This document shows, one piece after another, positions 16,000 to 25,347 of a stretch of DNA of 55,575 nucleotides. A program made the position numbers and the translations under genes. Source of the DNA: MGBC102946 sp022793145. Its GTDB lineage: Bacteria; Bacillota_I; Bacilli_A; RF39; UBA660. The notes beneath the pieces were generated by a model. That model was not told the DNA's origin. It did no database searches and was given only the letters and a program-made list of their open reading frames with translations. The stretch is from NCBI GenBank assembly GCA_947426265.1, contig CANEDJ010000004.1, forward strand, positions 1-55,575, in the 5' to 3' direction. Position 1 is the stretch's first letter. Each line of letters opens with the position of its first letter.

Positions 16000-17241
16000 T
16001 TATTCGCCAAAAAAGTATCCAAATACTTTACCTAACATTGTATCGTTTGAAATATTAATTACATTTCGTTTTGATGATGATAACGCTTCCATATCATTGT
16101 TACTGATCATAGTAAAATCTTGTCCTTTTAGTTTCTGCTTATGAATGAAATAAACAATATTTCCAACTACTGAAGAATATTTATTATTCCGAATTCCTAC
16201 TACTTTTACATTTCCTACTATTGCATTCTTTCCTAATATTTCAGAAACAATGTAGTCAAAACTAGAACTGCTGCTTACCCCTCCAGTAACAATAATATAT
16301 TCAATCGGTTTTTCTGCTAGGATACTAATTTCTTTTCTTGCTAGAGTCAGGATTTCCTCTATTCTAGACATTACAATTTCAGAGGCCTCTAGTTGTTTAA
16401 TTACTACTTTTTCTCCACTTGTATTCAATACCTCATATCCTTCATTTGGACTCGCATATTTTTTATATGCCAAGGCAAACTTTTCTTTCATTCTAACTGC
16501 ATCTTTCATGTCAATTTTATACATATAAGCCAAATCATTATCAATGCTTTTTCCGCCTAATCCAATCACAGAATTTTTTACAATAATACCTTTGTTATAA
16601 AGAGAAACTGAAGTCGTTTCTGCTCCTATATTAACAATTGCTCCTACTAAGTCACTATTCTCTTTATTCTTAAAAGCATAGGCATCTCCAATACTATTTA
16701 AGGAAATATCTACAACTTCCACCCCAATTTCTTCCAATAAACTTATCACAGAATAAACATTTTTTTTAGGAGTTGTAACCATGATAGCTCTAGCACCTAA
16801 CAAAGTTCCATTCAAACCTTTTGGTTCTTTTATTCCACCTTGATTATCAATTGAAAAGTCAATTGGGAGTATTGTTACCATCTCTTTATTTGGATTTAAT
16901 TTTGATTGAATCGCATTCTCTAATACATTGATAACATCCTCTCCTACAACGGTCTCACCCAAAAGTCTAGTTTCTCCTTTTACCATCGTAAATTCAGCAA
17001 AATAACTTGGAATAGATGCAATTACTTGCTTAATATGAATTCCAAGCATATCTTCAATCTCATTAAATGCCTGCCTAATAGATATAGAAGCTTCTTCTAC
17101 ATCTGTAATTAACCCTTTTTTTATTCCTTTCGATTTAACAGAAGATGCTGCTAATAAATTTAATTTATTTTTATACAACTCACAAACAACGAGCTTGATT
17201 GTATCTGAACCAATATCAATACTTGTATAAATATGTTTCAC
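16000..17241 (-). CDS. ftsA: Cell division protein FtsA
   Basis: FtsA is the actin-like protein that tethers FtsZ to the membrane. The first phosphate loop is IDIGSDTIKLVVCEL (8-22), with the second nucleotide signature at VTGGVSSSSSFDYIV. The 1C domain includes IKQVIASIPSYFAEF. The last residues (MLGKVFGYFFGE) form the expected amphipathic membrane-targeting helix. Length 413 is typical. ATG at 17241 follows a TAGGAGA site and a TATAAT box lies about 35 bp upstream. Operon with ftsZ. Confidence 0.97.
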   Translation of the reverse strand: MKHIYTSIDIGSDTIKLVVCELYKNKLNLLAASSVKSKGIKKGLITDVEEASISIRQAFNEIEDMLGIHIKQVIASIPSYFAEFTMVKGETRLLGETVVGEDVINVLENAIQSKLNPNKEMVTILPIDFSIDNQGGIKEPKGLNGTLLGARAIMVTTPKKNVYSVISLLEEIGVEVVDISLNSIGDAYAFKNKENSDLVGAIVNIGAETTSVSLYNKGIIVKNSVIGLGGKSIDNDLAYMYKIDMKDAVRMKEKFALAYKKYASPNEGYEVLNTSGEKVVIKQLEASEIVMSRIEEILTLARKEISILAEKPIEYIIVTGGVSSSSSFDYIVSEILGKNAIVGNVKVVGIRNNKYSSVVGNIVYFIHKQKLKGQDFTMISNNDMEALSSSKRNVINISNDTMLGKVFGYFFGE

Positions 17242-17307
17242 ATGATCATCTCCTACAATCTAATAACAATTATACTATATATTTTAAAAAAGTAAAAGAG
17301 ATATAAT

Positions 17308-17347
17308 AAAAAAAGTGACAAAAAGAAAGCTTTCTCAATCACTTTTT
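17308..17347 (-). terminator. Terminator after the 17357 gene
   Basis: On the minus strand an AAAAGTGA/TCACTTTT stem with an inner GAAAGCTTTC palindrome is followed by seven T. It separates this gene from ftsA. Confidence 0.8.
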
Positions 17348-17356
17348 AAAATTTAT

Positions 17357-18250
17357 CTATTTAGATACTAAAAAATTAGCACGATATACTTTTTTCTTTA
17401 TAAGATCATTATTTGCCTTAGAATCACAAGTCATAATAACACTACCAGATTGTTCACTAAAATCGCTTAGTGTAGAAATCATATTTAAACGACGATTATC
17501 ATCTAAAGACCCCCAACCAATTCCATCTAACAATAATGGTTGTCCTTTTTCTTGATTGCTTAAAATTGAAGCTAGATAAAGGCATCGTTCTTCTGTTGAA
17601 GAAAGCTGATATGGATTATTTGGAAGTCCCAATTCTTGAAACATAGACCATAACTTTTGATAATAATAAGTAAGTATGTCTTGATCTGCACTTTGAATAT
17701 TTTGAATATAAGATTCTTCCGTTGGATAACCAACTTGAACAATTGGAGATTTTAGAACTTCGGATAACTCTCTTAAAAAAGCCAAACTGCTTTTTGTCTC
17801 TGAATCTGAAACAACATTAAAATTACGAAGTTTATATTTCTCTGCTCCTACTGTAATTATAGAGCCAAGTTCTCTTTTTTTATTTTCAAATAAAATTTTA
17901 GAAAATTCTGAAGCTTTTAAAAATAGCTTTCTCATATATCTAAAATTTTCTTTTATATCCCACATGTCACTAGTTAACTGCATTTCATCTGGCAAAAGAA
18001 AGACCAAGTTCAGATTATATTGAAGAGTTTCTTGTTCTTGCCTATAAATAGGAAATAAAATTTCACTTGCAAATTCTTCATACCCATCTTCTGTTAATAT
18101 TCCTGCTTGCAACACCTGTTCTCTAACCTTTTCTTCTCTTAAATCCAACACAAAAAAGTGTGCTTTTTCATGTCCTACAAAAGTTTGGATATATTTTGCA
18201 TAACGAATTCTTTTTCCACGAAATAAGAAATTTGAACTTTGTTTGATCAT
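17357..18250 (-). CDS. Degenerate ABC/SMC-type ATPase-like protein in the division cluster
   Basis: The 297-residue protein is not a known division gene. Its C-terminal third reads like the second half of an SbcC/RecF/ABC-type ATPase: LSSTEERCLYLASIL (216 onward) matches the LSGGE signature, QPLLLDGIGWGSLDDNRR (237 onward) matches Walker B plus D-loop, and VIMTCDSK stands where the switch-His segment (normally THD) would be. The catalytic Glu after Walker B is Gly, the switch His is absent, and I see no Walker A. The N-terminal half has no recognisable motif or membrane segment. It may be a non-hydrolysing structural or binding protein. It lies between ftsQ and ftsA with its own terminator. 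Function unknown; similarity judged by eye. Confidence 0.7.
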   Translation of the reverse strand: MIKQSSNFLFRGKRIRYAKYIQTFVGHEKAHFFVLDLREEKVREQVLQAGILTEDGYEEFASEILFPIYRQEQETLQYNLNLVFLLPDEMQLTSDMWDIKENFRYMRKLFLKASEFSKILFENKKRELGSIITVGAEKYKLRNFNVVSDSETKSSLAFLRELSEVLKSPIVQVGYPTEESYIQNIQSADQDILTYYYQKLWSMFQELGLPNNPYQLSSTEERCLYLASILSNQEKGQPLLLDGIGWGSLDDNRRLNMISTLSDFSEQSGSVIMTCDSKANNDLIKKKVYRANFLVSK

Positions 18251-18287
18251 AGTAAGCCTCTTTTCATAAAACAGTCATTATAATATC

Positions 18288-18315
18288 AAAAAAAAGAGAT
18301 AGATTCAAGTCTATC
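18288..18315 (-). terminator. Terminator after ftsQ
   Basis: On the minus strand GATAGAC TTGA ATCTATC is followed by TC and eight T, immediately at the ftsQ stop. Confidence 0.8.
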
Positions 18316-19060
18316 CTTCTAAAATTTCAAAAGAATTTCCAGCATCCAATTTAATAATTCCTTTTTTTCCAATAAACTCATCTTTACTAATAATTTCTGT
18401 ATAATGATTAATCAATGAAAACCGGGTAAGAGTTAAGTAAACATAGTTTCCATCACTCATAGAAAGAAGAAATCTACCATCATCCACTTCATTTGGATCA
18501 TATTTAATTTCTGAAATTCTTCCCAAAATATCCTTAGAAACTTCTCTCATTCTTTCCATAAACTGTTCATATTTGGTATTAGGAATATAATTGATAACCA
18601 AAGGTACATCAAAAGTTGCTTTCACTTCTGTCCCATCTAGCAAAACGATTTTATTATTTGGCTGATAATAAAACATAGGATAATTTTCTTCTATCACAAT
18701 TAGAACTCTACCTGTCCAGTTCTTACTTACATTTGCAGATTTAATGTAAGTACTTTGCTCCAATCTTTTTTTTATTTTAGAACTTGAATTTATAAAACTA
18801 GAAGGATAATCTTGTAAATGAGCCAAATCAATGATTTCTTGATCATGTAAGTAATAATTATTTTGAATAACAATATTTTTAATTGGTGCTCTATAGCAGA
18901 AAGATAAAAAAAGATAAAGTAAGATTAAAATAATAAAGGCAATCAAGATTCTTCCATACCGAATTTTGATTTTCTTTTTTGGTTCCATCTTTTTTTGGGG
19001 TGCAATATTTGGTTGATATGAAACATTTTTTTTAACTACTTTATTTTTTTTATTTTTCAC
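18311..19060 (-). CDS. ftsQ: Cell division protein FtsQ/DivIB
   Basis: This bitopic division protein stabilises the FtsL-DivIC complex. It has a Lys-rich cytoplasmic tail (1-34), one membrane helix (about 39-56, ILIAFIILILLYLFLSF), a POTRA-like segment (APIKNIVIQNNYYLHDQEIIDLA, then IKSANVSKNWTGRVLIVIEENYP) and a beta domain (IVLLDGTEV). Length 249 fits the Firmicute DivIB family. It sits 12 bp after murB. The pairing with murB and murG is the usual dcw-cluster order. Confidence 0.9.
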   Translation of the reverse strand: MKNKKNKVVKKNVSYQPNIAPQKKMEPKKKIKIRYGRILIAFIILILLYLFLSFCYRAPIKNIVIQNNYYLHDQEIIDLAHLQDYPSSFINSSSKIKKRLEQSTYIKSANVSKNWTGRVLIVIEENYPMFYYQPNNKIVLLDGTEVKATFDVPLVINYIPNTKYEQFMERMREVSKDILGRISEIKYDPNEVDDGRFLLSMSDGNYVYLTLTRFSLINHYTEIISKDEFIGKKGIIKLDAGNSFEILEG

Positions 19061-19072
19061 AAAATCACCTTT

Positions 19073-19966
19073 TTATTCTACGAATTCTTGTTCTACTTTT
19101 AATTCAATTCCTGTTTCCTTTTTTACTTTCTCTTGAATTTCTCTAATTAATTGTTTAATATCTTCTCCTGTCGCTCCATCTTTATTAATAATAAAATTGG
19201 CATGTTTTTTACTTACTTCAGCACCGCCGATTTTTTTTCCTTTATATCCGATCAATTCTATTAGTCTACCAGCAAAATCTCCTTCTGGGTTACGGAATAC
19301 ACTTCCTGCACTTGGATATTCTAAAGGTTGGGTTTCCAATCGTCTTTTTTTTCTTTCCTTGATCAATTCTGAAATTTCCTCCTGGTCACCATGTATCAAT
19401 TCTATCTTTGCTTCTAAACAAATATATCCAGAATGTTTTTGCAAAAAAGACGTTCGATAATGAAATTCCATCTCTTGATTTGTAAGTTCTTTGATTTCTA
19501 ATTCTGGTGTTAATACTGTAACTGTTCTTACAATATAGCCCATATCACTTTTATAGGCTCCTGCATTCATAAAAATAGCTCCCCCTACAGTACCTGGAAT
19601 TCCAGTAGCAAATTCTAGGCCTGACAATCCCATTCTTGATGCTTTTAAAGCAAGCTTCATAATTGAGTAACCAGCCCCTACAGTAATCATAGTATCGTTT
19701 ATTTCCAAATGATGAAACGCTTCTAATTTGATTAATACCCCATTATAATGTTTTTCAAATATCAAATTAGAACCATTTCCAATAATTTTATGTTTCACAT
19801 GATTGACTTTTAAAAACTGCAATAAGGTTTTTAATTCTTCTATAGAAGTGGGAAAAATAACTGCATCTATAATTCCCTCCATTTGATATGTTGTATACTC
19901 TTTTAAATTACAGTTTGCAAGTACTTTACCACAATTTAAATTTTCTAATTGTTTTATAATATCCAT
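19073..19966 (-). CDS. murB: UDP-N-acetylenolpyruvoylglucosamine reductase MurB
   Basis: MurB is the FAD-dependent reductase that makes UDP-MurNAc, the second committed step of peptidoglycan synthesis. FAD-binding motifs are IIGNGSNLIF and GLEFATGIPGTVGGAIFMNAGAY. The catalytic Ser is in PSAGSVFRNP, and the C-terminal acidic motif is in LKVEQEFVE. Length 297 and the lack of the extra Tyr loop suggest type IIb, the Firmicute form. It lies 2 bp from the end of murG and 12 bp before ftsQ. Confidence 0.97.
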   Translation of the reverse strand: MDIIKQLENLNCGKVLANCNLKEYTTYQMEGIIDAVIFPTSIEELKTLLQFLKVNHVKHKIIGNGSNLIFEKHYNGVLIKLEAFHHLEINDTMITVGAGYSIMKLALKASRMGLSGLEFATGIPGTVGGAIFMNAGAYKSDMGYIVRTVTVLTPELEIKELTNQEMEFHYRTSFLQKHSGYICLEAKIELIHGDQEEISELIKERKKRRLETQPLEYPSAGSVFRNPEGDFAGRLIELIGYKGKKIGGAEVSKKHANFIINKDGATGEDIKQLIREIQEKVKKETGIELKVEQEFVE

Positions 19967-19968
19967 AT

Positions 19969-21051
19969 TTACTTCCTATCTATTAACTTTTGAATGCAAG
20001 TAACAATTCTTGTTGCACTATCTGGAATGTCTAATTTTCTTAGTTGTTCTTTCATCTCTTGCTGCTTTAATTTATTTGCTAATATAGAATCAATGCTTTT
20101 TACTAATATATCATCCTTTAAATCCTTCTCTTCCAATAAAACTGCTGCTCCTTTTTCAGTAAGGGCTATTGCATTTTTATACTGATGGTTATTTGGAACA
20201 TAAGGACTTGGTATTAGAATAGATGGGATATGAAGTGCAATGAGCTCGCTTAATGTAGAAGCACCTGCTCTTGTTACCATTAAATCTGTATTTTTCATAA
20301 TTCGAGTCATATTTTCAATATATGGAACAACTTTTACATTTTGTGGAAATTTAGTTTTTGAAACATCATCATAATCTTTCTTTCCTGTTACAAATAAAAC
20401 TTCATAGCTTTTTCCTCGAAATTGATTCATTGTTGCCACTAAAAACTCATTAATTTTTGTTGCACCTAATGATCCCATTACAATAAGTACCAATTGTTTT
20501 TCTTGATGCAAACCAAATTCTGCTTTGCTCATTGGCATTTTTTTCACCGCATCTTCACTACAAGGATTTCCTGTAAAAATCGTTTTTTCTTTTGGAAATG
20601 AATTTACCGAATCGGGAAAAGAAACACCAATTTGATCTACATACTTACTCAAAAATAAATTAGAAGCTCCAGGGACACTATTTTGTTCATGAATAAATGT
20701 TTTAATTTTTAGTTTATGTGCGGCATAAATAACAGGAGCTGTCACATATCCCCCCACTCCAATTACAATATCAGGCTTAAAATCTTTTAATATTCTTTTT
20801 GATTTTTTAATTGCTTTCATAAAATAATAAATTGTTTTCCCATTTTTTAAAAGCTTTTTTCGATAAAAACCATAAATTTCCAATTGTTTAAAAGGAATAT
20901 GGTGAGCTGGAACAATAGAATTTTCCATTCTATCATGAGTTCCAATATATAAGAATTCACTATTGGGTTCTTTTTCTTTTATTTTATTTATAATTGCTAA
21001 CGCTGGATAAATATGACCACCTGTTCCACCTGCACTTATGACAACTCTCAT
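19969..21051 (-). CDS. murG: Undecaprenyl-PP-MurNAc-pentapeptide GlcNAc transferase MurG
   Basis: MurG adds GlcNAc to lipid I to form lipid II at the inner face of the membrane. Diagnostic motifs are MRVVISAGGTGGHIYPAL at the N-terminus, GVGGYVTAPVIYAA, FIHEQNSVPG and the UDP-binding region TRAGASTLSELIALHIPSILIPSP. The start is set at the ATG 21051, which follows GAAGGG; an upstream ATG at 21075 has no ribosome site. The resulting 360 residues match the family. Confidence 0.97.
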   Translation of the reverse strand: MRVVISAGGTGGHIYPALAIINKIKEKEPNSEFLYIGTHDRMENSIVPAHHIPFKQLEIYGFYRKKLLKNGKTIYYFMKAIKKSKRILKDFKPDIVIGVGGYVTAPVIYAAHKLKIKTFIHEQNSVPGASNLFLSKYVDQIGVSFPDSVNSFPKEKTIFTGNPCSEDAVKKMPMSKAEFGLHQEKQLVLIVMGSLGATKINEFLVATMNQFRGKSYEVLFVTGKKDYDDVSKTKFPQNVKVVPYIENMTRIMKNTDLMVTRAGASTLSELIALHIPSILIPSPYVPNNHQYKNAIALTEKGAAVLLEEKDLKDDILVKSIDSILANKLKQQEMKEQLRKLDIPDSATRIVTCIQKLIDRK

Positions 21052-21116
21052 ATTATCACACCCTTCAAAGTTCATTATATCATATTCTATTCAATTTCTA
21101 AAGAGTTTATGAGGAG

Positions 21117-21138
21117 AAAAAAAATAGGAAAATCCTAC
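21117..21138 (-). terminator. Terminator after the pilin-like gene
   Basis: On the minus strand TAGGA TTT TCCTA is followed by eight T. Confidence 0.75.
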
Positions 21139-21140
21139 TT

Positions 21141-21566
21141 TTAGCCCTCTATAGCAGTATGATTAAAGCTACACTTTCCTGCTGGAAGTGGTACTTTATC
21201 ATCTGTTCCACTATCTTCTACTACTTCATAAATATACTGATTTGAACCAGATTTAATCTTTACTATCATATCATTTGGAAACTGTGCGCCAGTAATTGGA
21301 TTTTCAATAGAAACTTCCAATATTCCTTCTGCTTTTAAGCATCCTAAAGTAATACTGGTATTAATCGATTCCTCAGGTATTTCTAATGCATGTTTTGCCA
21401 TCCAATCCCCTGCAGCTTTTTTAATATTCTCCATTTGAATTTTATATAGATTTTGTTTCCCTCTAGCTATATTTCTTGAAACCATTGGAATCGCTAATAG
21501 TGCTACAACAGCTAATATAGTAATAACTCCTAAAAGTTCAGCTAGTGTAAATCCTCTTTGCTTCAT
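21141..21566 (-). CDS. Type IV pilin-like (pseudopilin) protein
   Basis: The 141-residue protein starts MKQRG then FTLAELLGVITILAVVALLAIPMVS: a short basic leader, a Gly-Phe prepilin cleavage site, Glu at mature position 5, and a hydrophobic helix. This is the class III signal of type IV pilins and ComG-type pseudopilins. The globular part contains two Cys (GCLKAEG and AGKCSFNH) that could form a disulfide. No pilus ATPase, peptidase or other pilin gene is nearby, so it is an orphan between murG and an ABC transporter. The machinery that would process and assemble it must be elsewhere. Confidence 0.88.
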   Translation of the reverse strand: MKQRGFTLAELLGVITILAVVALLAIPMVSRNIARGKQNLYKIQMENIKKAAGDWMAKHALEIPEESINTSITLGCLKAEGILEVSIENPITGAQFPNDMIVKIKSGSNQYIYEVVEDSGTDDKVPLPAGKCSFNHTAIEG

Positions 21567-21662
21567 TTAGACACCCTCTACTCTATATATAATCATATAG
21601 TTTTTTTAATATTTAGTCAAGGTTATTTCTTAAAAAAAATTAGGAAGAAAAAGAGAAAAGGA

Positions 21663-24290
21663 CTAAATGTTCTCTTCTCTAATCGCATCTAAAATATTTT
21701 CTTTTTTCATTTTTTTCGTTGCATACATCATTGTTAAAAAGATAATTATAAATACAGCAAGAACTGCAATTCCAATACTTTTCCATGGTATTAAAAATTT
21801 ACCAAAACTGCTAACTCCTGACATTACGCTATGAATCCATAAAATAATTAAGAAAGAAAATGGGATTCCATACAATAAAGATTTTACTCCAAAGAAGAAA
21901 CTTTCAAAGTATAAAATTTTATTAAAGCCATGTGGAGTAAGACCCATACTACGTAGCATTGCAAATTCTTTTCTCCTTAATTGAATACTTGTGTTAATGG
22001 TATTAAAGACACTCGTAACTCCAATTAATGTAACAAGTGTAATAAATCCATATAATAGTAATCCTACTACAATATATAAATTTTTCATTTGTCTCATTTC
22101 TTTTGGGTAATTAAAATAGCTAATTTCCCATTTATTACTCAATGTTTCCCTATAATCTGTAACATATTGGTCTAATTTTTGATACTTTGGAGCTTTTAGA
22201 TATATATAAGAACTATCTGAATAATAACTATCATAATATTCTTCGTTTTCTTTAAATAGTTGATTAAAAGTTGCTTCAGGAACAATTATGACAATAGCTC
22301 CCTCTGATAGAAAATTATCTATTACAAATGGTACTTTTTTTGTAATATAAATATTTTCTAAACTACCATTACAAGTAAGTTCAAATTCTTCACCTGCTAT
22401 TCTATTACATATATTAAATTGATATTCTTTTTTTGGGTCTTTTAAAACTGTAGAATTATAAACTTTCCGGTTATTATTTCTATATAATACATATTTTGTT
22501 TTGTCAATCAAGATTGGTTGTTCTTCTTTTAATCCTAGTTCCTTTAAATAACTTTTGTAATTATCAGTATCCAATGAAATAATGGTAAGAGAAATTCCAT
22601 CTGTCTTTGATCCACTAAAATAGTCTATCAGTTCTTCATTATATAGTTCATCTAATTTATAAGAAGTAGTATATTTTGAGCCATATTTCAATACAGCATT
22701 TTTTTCTACGCCTTCATAATTCTTCACAGTATCAATAAAATTCTGATAAGTAGAAGGTTCTTTTACCACTAATTCTATATCAAAATCTGGTATTTCTAAT
22801 GTATCAGAAGAAGTTTTCATTCCATATTCAACAAAAGTTGAAAATGAAATGAATAGCACAATACTGATGAAAAGAGATACAATTGTAATACGATATTTTT
22901 TCTTATTTCTCTTAATATTCTTTAAAGCAATCTCTCCTTCTACTCCAAAGAATTTCTGTACCCATTTTCCTGTTTTTAATTTTCTATTCTTAATTTTAAT
23001 ATCATCATTTAGTCTGATTGCTTCTATTGGAGTAATTTTACTTGCTTTTAATGCTGGCAAATATGCTGAAATTAAAATAGTAACAATCATAAATGTAATT
23101 GGTATGATTAAAAATATTGGATAAGCTGTTAGCACAAGATTGGTTCCAAATAAATTAGGAATTAAATAATTAATAATCGCTACTACGATACCAATTCCAA
23201 TAAAACTTCCTAATACTCCTAAAGGAATTCCAATTAGTCCTACAATGAGAGCTTCAAAAAATACAGTTTGTCGCAATTGTTTTTTTGTAGCACCAATACT
23301 AGAAAATAATCCAAATTGTTTTTTTCTTTCCATAACAGAAATCGCAAATGAATTATAGATAACAACAACACACCCAATCGATACTAAGGTTAACATAATC
23401 ACCATAACATTAATGAGAGCTTGCATAATATTTCCATATCTGCTAGCACCATAAAGAGCTAACAAAGAATCATTATAATGAACTTCTGCTTCTCCTTCAA
23501 AAAAGCCTAAATTTTTCGTCAAAGATTTCATATCCTCATACGCTTTTGATGGTTTTTTAAACGTCATATAAACATTGACATTTTGATTTTCTAAATCAAT
23601 TTTTGTTAAAAAAGTATAACCTGCTGCATTCCAAGGTTCAAATACTGGTTTTTCTATAATCCCTACTATTTTATATGTATATTCTTTTGTATCTACCAAA
23701 GTTTTTGAAACATCATCTTTATACGTATACTCATATTTTTCAGTATCTGCTTCTACATCTGAATCAATATCATAAAATTCTTCATTTTTAGGAAGAGTGC
23801 CTTCTTCATTCTCTCTTCTTCCAATTTTTAAAGTAATTTCTTCTCCTATTTGATAATTAATTTTATTTTCATTTAACAAATGATTTGGAATGACAATTTC
23901 ATTTTCATTTTCTGGAAATCTTCCCTTTACAAGCTTCATTTCTTTCAAATAATCATCAGATACAGCGTTGATAAAAAAGTACTTTTTAGAATCATCAGCT
24001 TCACTCTCTTTAAATTCACTAAATCCTATTGGTGATTCATAAAAATAATGTTTCACATGATGATTATTTGCTAAAACATCTAATTTTTTATTATCTAAAT
24101 CAAATAATAAAGCATGATAATCTCCAGTCTCTGCTTTCGTAGTACGAATAGAATTATCTTGAATCGTTGAAAATAAAAGTCCAATTCCAACCATTAAAGC
24201 AGTTGATAAAATAATTCCAATAATGGTTACAATAGTTCTTTTTTTATTCATCTTTAAATGTTTTATTGTAAGTTCATTTAATATTTTCAT
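21663..24290 (-). CDS. ABC transporter permease, MacB/FtsX type
   Basis: The 875-residue permease has one N-terminal helix (about 18-40), a long extracellular domain (about 45-280), three helices of a first FtsX domain (about 285-420), a further helix and a second extracellular domain (about 470-740), and three C-terminal helices of a second FtsX domain. FtsX-like loop motifs ERKKQFGLFSSIGATKKQL and LRRKEFAMLRSMGL appear in both halves. Its ATG overlaps the ATPase stop by one base (TAATG). Such transporters next to two-component systems commonly export or counter antimicrobial peptides or act in envelope stress; the substrate cannot be read from the sequence. Confidence 0.92.
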   Translation of the reverse strand: MKILNELTIKHLKMNKKRTIVTIIGIILSTALMVGIGLLFSTIQDNSIRTTKAETGDYHALLFDLDNKKLDVLANNHHVKHYFYESPIGFSEFKESEADDSKKYFFINAVSDDYLKEMKLVKGRFPENENEIVIPNHLLNENKINYQIGEEITLKIGRRENEEGTLPKNEEFYDIDSDVEADTEKYEYTYKDDVSKTLVDTKEYTYKIVGIIEKPVFEPWNAAGYTFLTKIDLENQNVNVYMTFKKPSKAYEDMKSLTKNLGFFEGEAEVHYNDSLLALYGASRYGNIMQALINVMVIMLTLVSIGCVVVIYNSFAISVMERKKQFGLFSSIGATKKQLRQTVFFEALIVGLIGIPLGVLGSFIGIGIVVAIINYLIPNLFGTNLVLTAYPIFLIIPITFMIVTILISAYLPALKASKITPIEAIRLNDDIKIKNRKLKTGKWVQKFFGVEGEIALKNIKRNKKKYRITIVSLFISIVLFISFSTFVEYGMKTSSDTLEIPDFDIELVVKEPSTYQNFIDTVKNYEGVEKNAVLKYGSKYTTSYKLDELYNEELIDYFSGSKTDGISLTIISLDTDNYKSYLKELGLKEEQPILIDKTKYVLYRNNNRKVYNSTVLKDPKKEYQFNICNRIAGEEFELTCNGSLENIYITKKVPFVIDNFLSEGAIVIIVPEATFNQLFKENEEYYDSYYSDSSYIYLKAPKYQKLDQYVTDYRETLSNKWEISYFNYPKEMRQMKNLYIVVGLLLYGFITLVTLIGVTSVFNTINTSIQLRRKEFAMLRSMGLTPHGFNKILYFESFFFGVKSLLYGIPFSFLIILWIHSVMSGVSSFGKFLIPWKSIGIAVLAVFIIIFLTMMYATKKMKKENILDAIREENI

Positions 24291-24970
24291 TATTGCACCT
24301 TCTCATCATTGATAATTTTCCCATCATCAATGGTAATAATTCTATTGGCGTTTAACGCAAGATTATAATCATGGGTAATCATAATAATGGTCTGTTTGTA
24401 TTTTTTGTTCGATAATTTTAATAATTCTACAATCTCTTTTGAGGCCTTACTATCTAGATTCCCAGTTGGTTCATCTGCTAAAAGTAAAGCCGGATGGTTC
24501 ATCAAAGCTCTTCCGATAGATACCCTTTGTTGTTGCCCACCTGATAGTTCATTTGGTAAATGACTAATTCGATTTTGTAATCCTAATGTTTCTATTAATT
24601 CATTTAAATAAACTTGGTCTACTTTCTTACTATCTAATAAAATTGGTAATGTGATATTCTCTGTTACATTTAAAATTGGAATTAAATTATAAAATTGATA
24701 AATAAGTCCAACTTGTCTTCTTCTGAAAATCGCCAAGTTTGTCTCGTTTAATTTATAAACATCTTCCCCTTCTACATATACTTTTCCACTAGTAGGTCTA
24801 TCTACTCCACCTAGTATATGTAAAAGTGTACTTTTTCCACTTCCACTAGATCCTACAATTGCAACAAACTCCCCTTTTTCTACTGAGAAACTGACATGAT
24901 CTAAAGCTTTTACCAAAGTTTCTCCTTTTCCATACGTTTTGCATAAATTGTCTACTTTTAATATTTCCAT
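24290..24970 (-). CDS. ABC transporter ATP-binding protein, LolD/MacB type
   Basis: The 226-residue ATPase carries Walker A GSSGSGKS (40-47), a Q-loop in LIYQFYNLIP, the signature LSGGQQQRVSIGRAL (142 onward), Walker B LLLADEPTGNLD (162-173) and the switch His in ITHDYN. It belongs to the class that pairs with FtsX-type permeases, and its one-base overlap with the permease supports a functional pair. It begins 15 bp after a 46-residue membrane peptide gene. Confidence 0.95.
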   Translation of the reverse strand: MEILKVDNLCKTYGKGETLVKALDHVSFSVEKGEFVAIVGSSGSGKSTLLHILGGVDRPTSGKVYVEGEDVYKLNETNLAIFRRRQVGLIYQFYNLIPILNVTENITLPILLDSKKVDQVYLNELIETLGLQNRISHLPNELSGGQQQRVSIGRALMNHPALLLADEPTGNLDSKASKEIVELLKLSNKKYKQTIIMITHDYNLALNANRIITIDDGKIINDEKVQ

Positions 24971-24985
24971 AATATTCGTCCTTTC

Positions 24986-25126
24986 TTACTTTTTACATAT
25001 AATTTTTTTAGAATGCAAGGATGAAACTTCTTCCTCTGCTTTTTCAAATAGCATAGCACTTTCTATAATCCCAATCAAGCAAAATACAATGATGACTGGA
25101 AGTATATAACAAATAATCTCTTTCAT
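24986..25126 (-). CDS. 46-residue single-pass membrane peptide upstream of the ABC transporter
   Basis: This short ORF starts at the ATG 25126, nine bases after a perfect AAGGAGGA ribosome site. It encodes MKEIICYILPVIIVFCLIG, a hydrophobic helix at about 4-24, then an acidic/basic tail ending KKIICKK. It is 15 bp upstream of the ATPase and is the first gene after the operator-like palindrome. Good ribosome site, spacing and hydrophobic pattern argue that it is real. It may be a small accessory subunit of the transporter; this is inference. Confidence 0.7.
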   Translation of the reverse strand: MKEIICYILPVIIVFCLIGIIESAMLFEKAEEEVSSLHSKKIICKK

Positions 25127-25177
25127 AAGAATTCCTCCTTCACTGATATCATTCTATCTAATATTTATGACTTTCAT

Positions 25178-25205
25178 GTGACTAAAATCATGACAGTTTT
25201 GTCAC
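25178..25205. promoter_or_regulatory. Operator-like inverted repeat upstream of the ABC operon
   Basis: GTGACTAAAA and TTTTGTCAC arms (28 bp overall) lie 52 bp upstream of the small peptide start, in the 218-bp gap between the histidine kinase and the transporter. A plausible binding site for the adjacent response regulator. The rest of the gap shows only the kinase terminator. Confidence 0.5.
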
Positions 25206-25320
25206 TTACTCTTTTCTGAATCATATGGTTAATTATTTAAAAATGCAAAATAGAATAAACAATATTTATATTTTTAACAGTTTCAAGTGTTTTCTTAATA
25301 AGATTTTCTTCTACTATCTC

Positions 25321-25347
25321 AGTAAAAAAGATAGAAAAATCTATCTA
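25321..25347 (-). terminator. Terminator after the histidine kinase
   Basis: On the minus strand GATAGA TTTT TCTATC is followed by TTTTTTAC. Confidence 0.8.
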
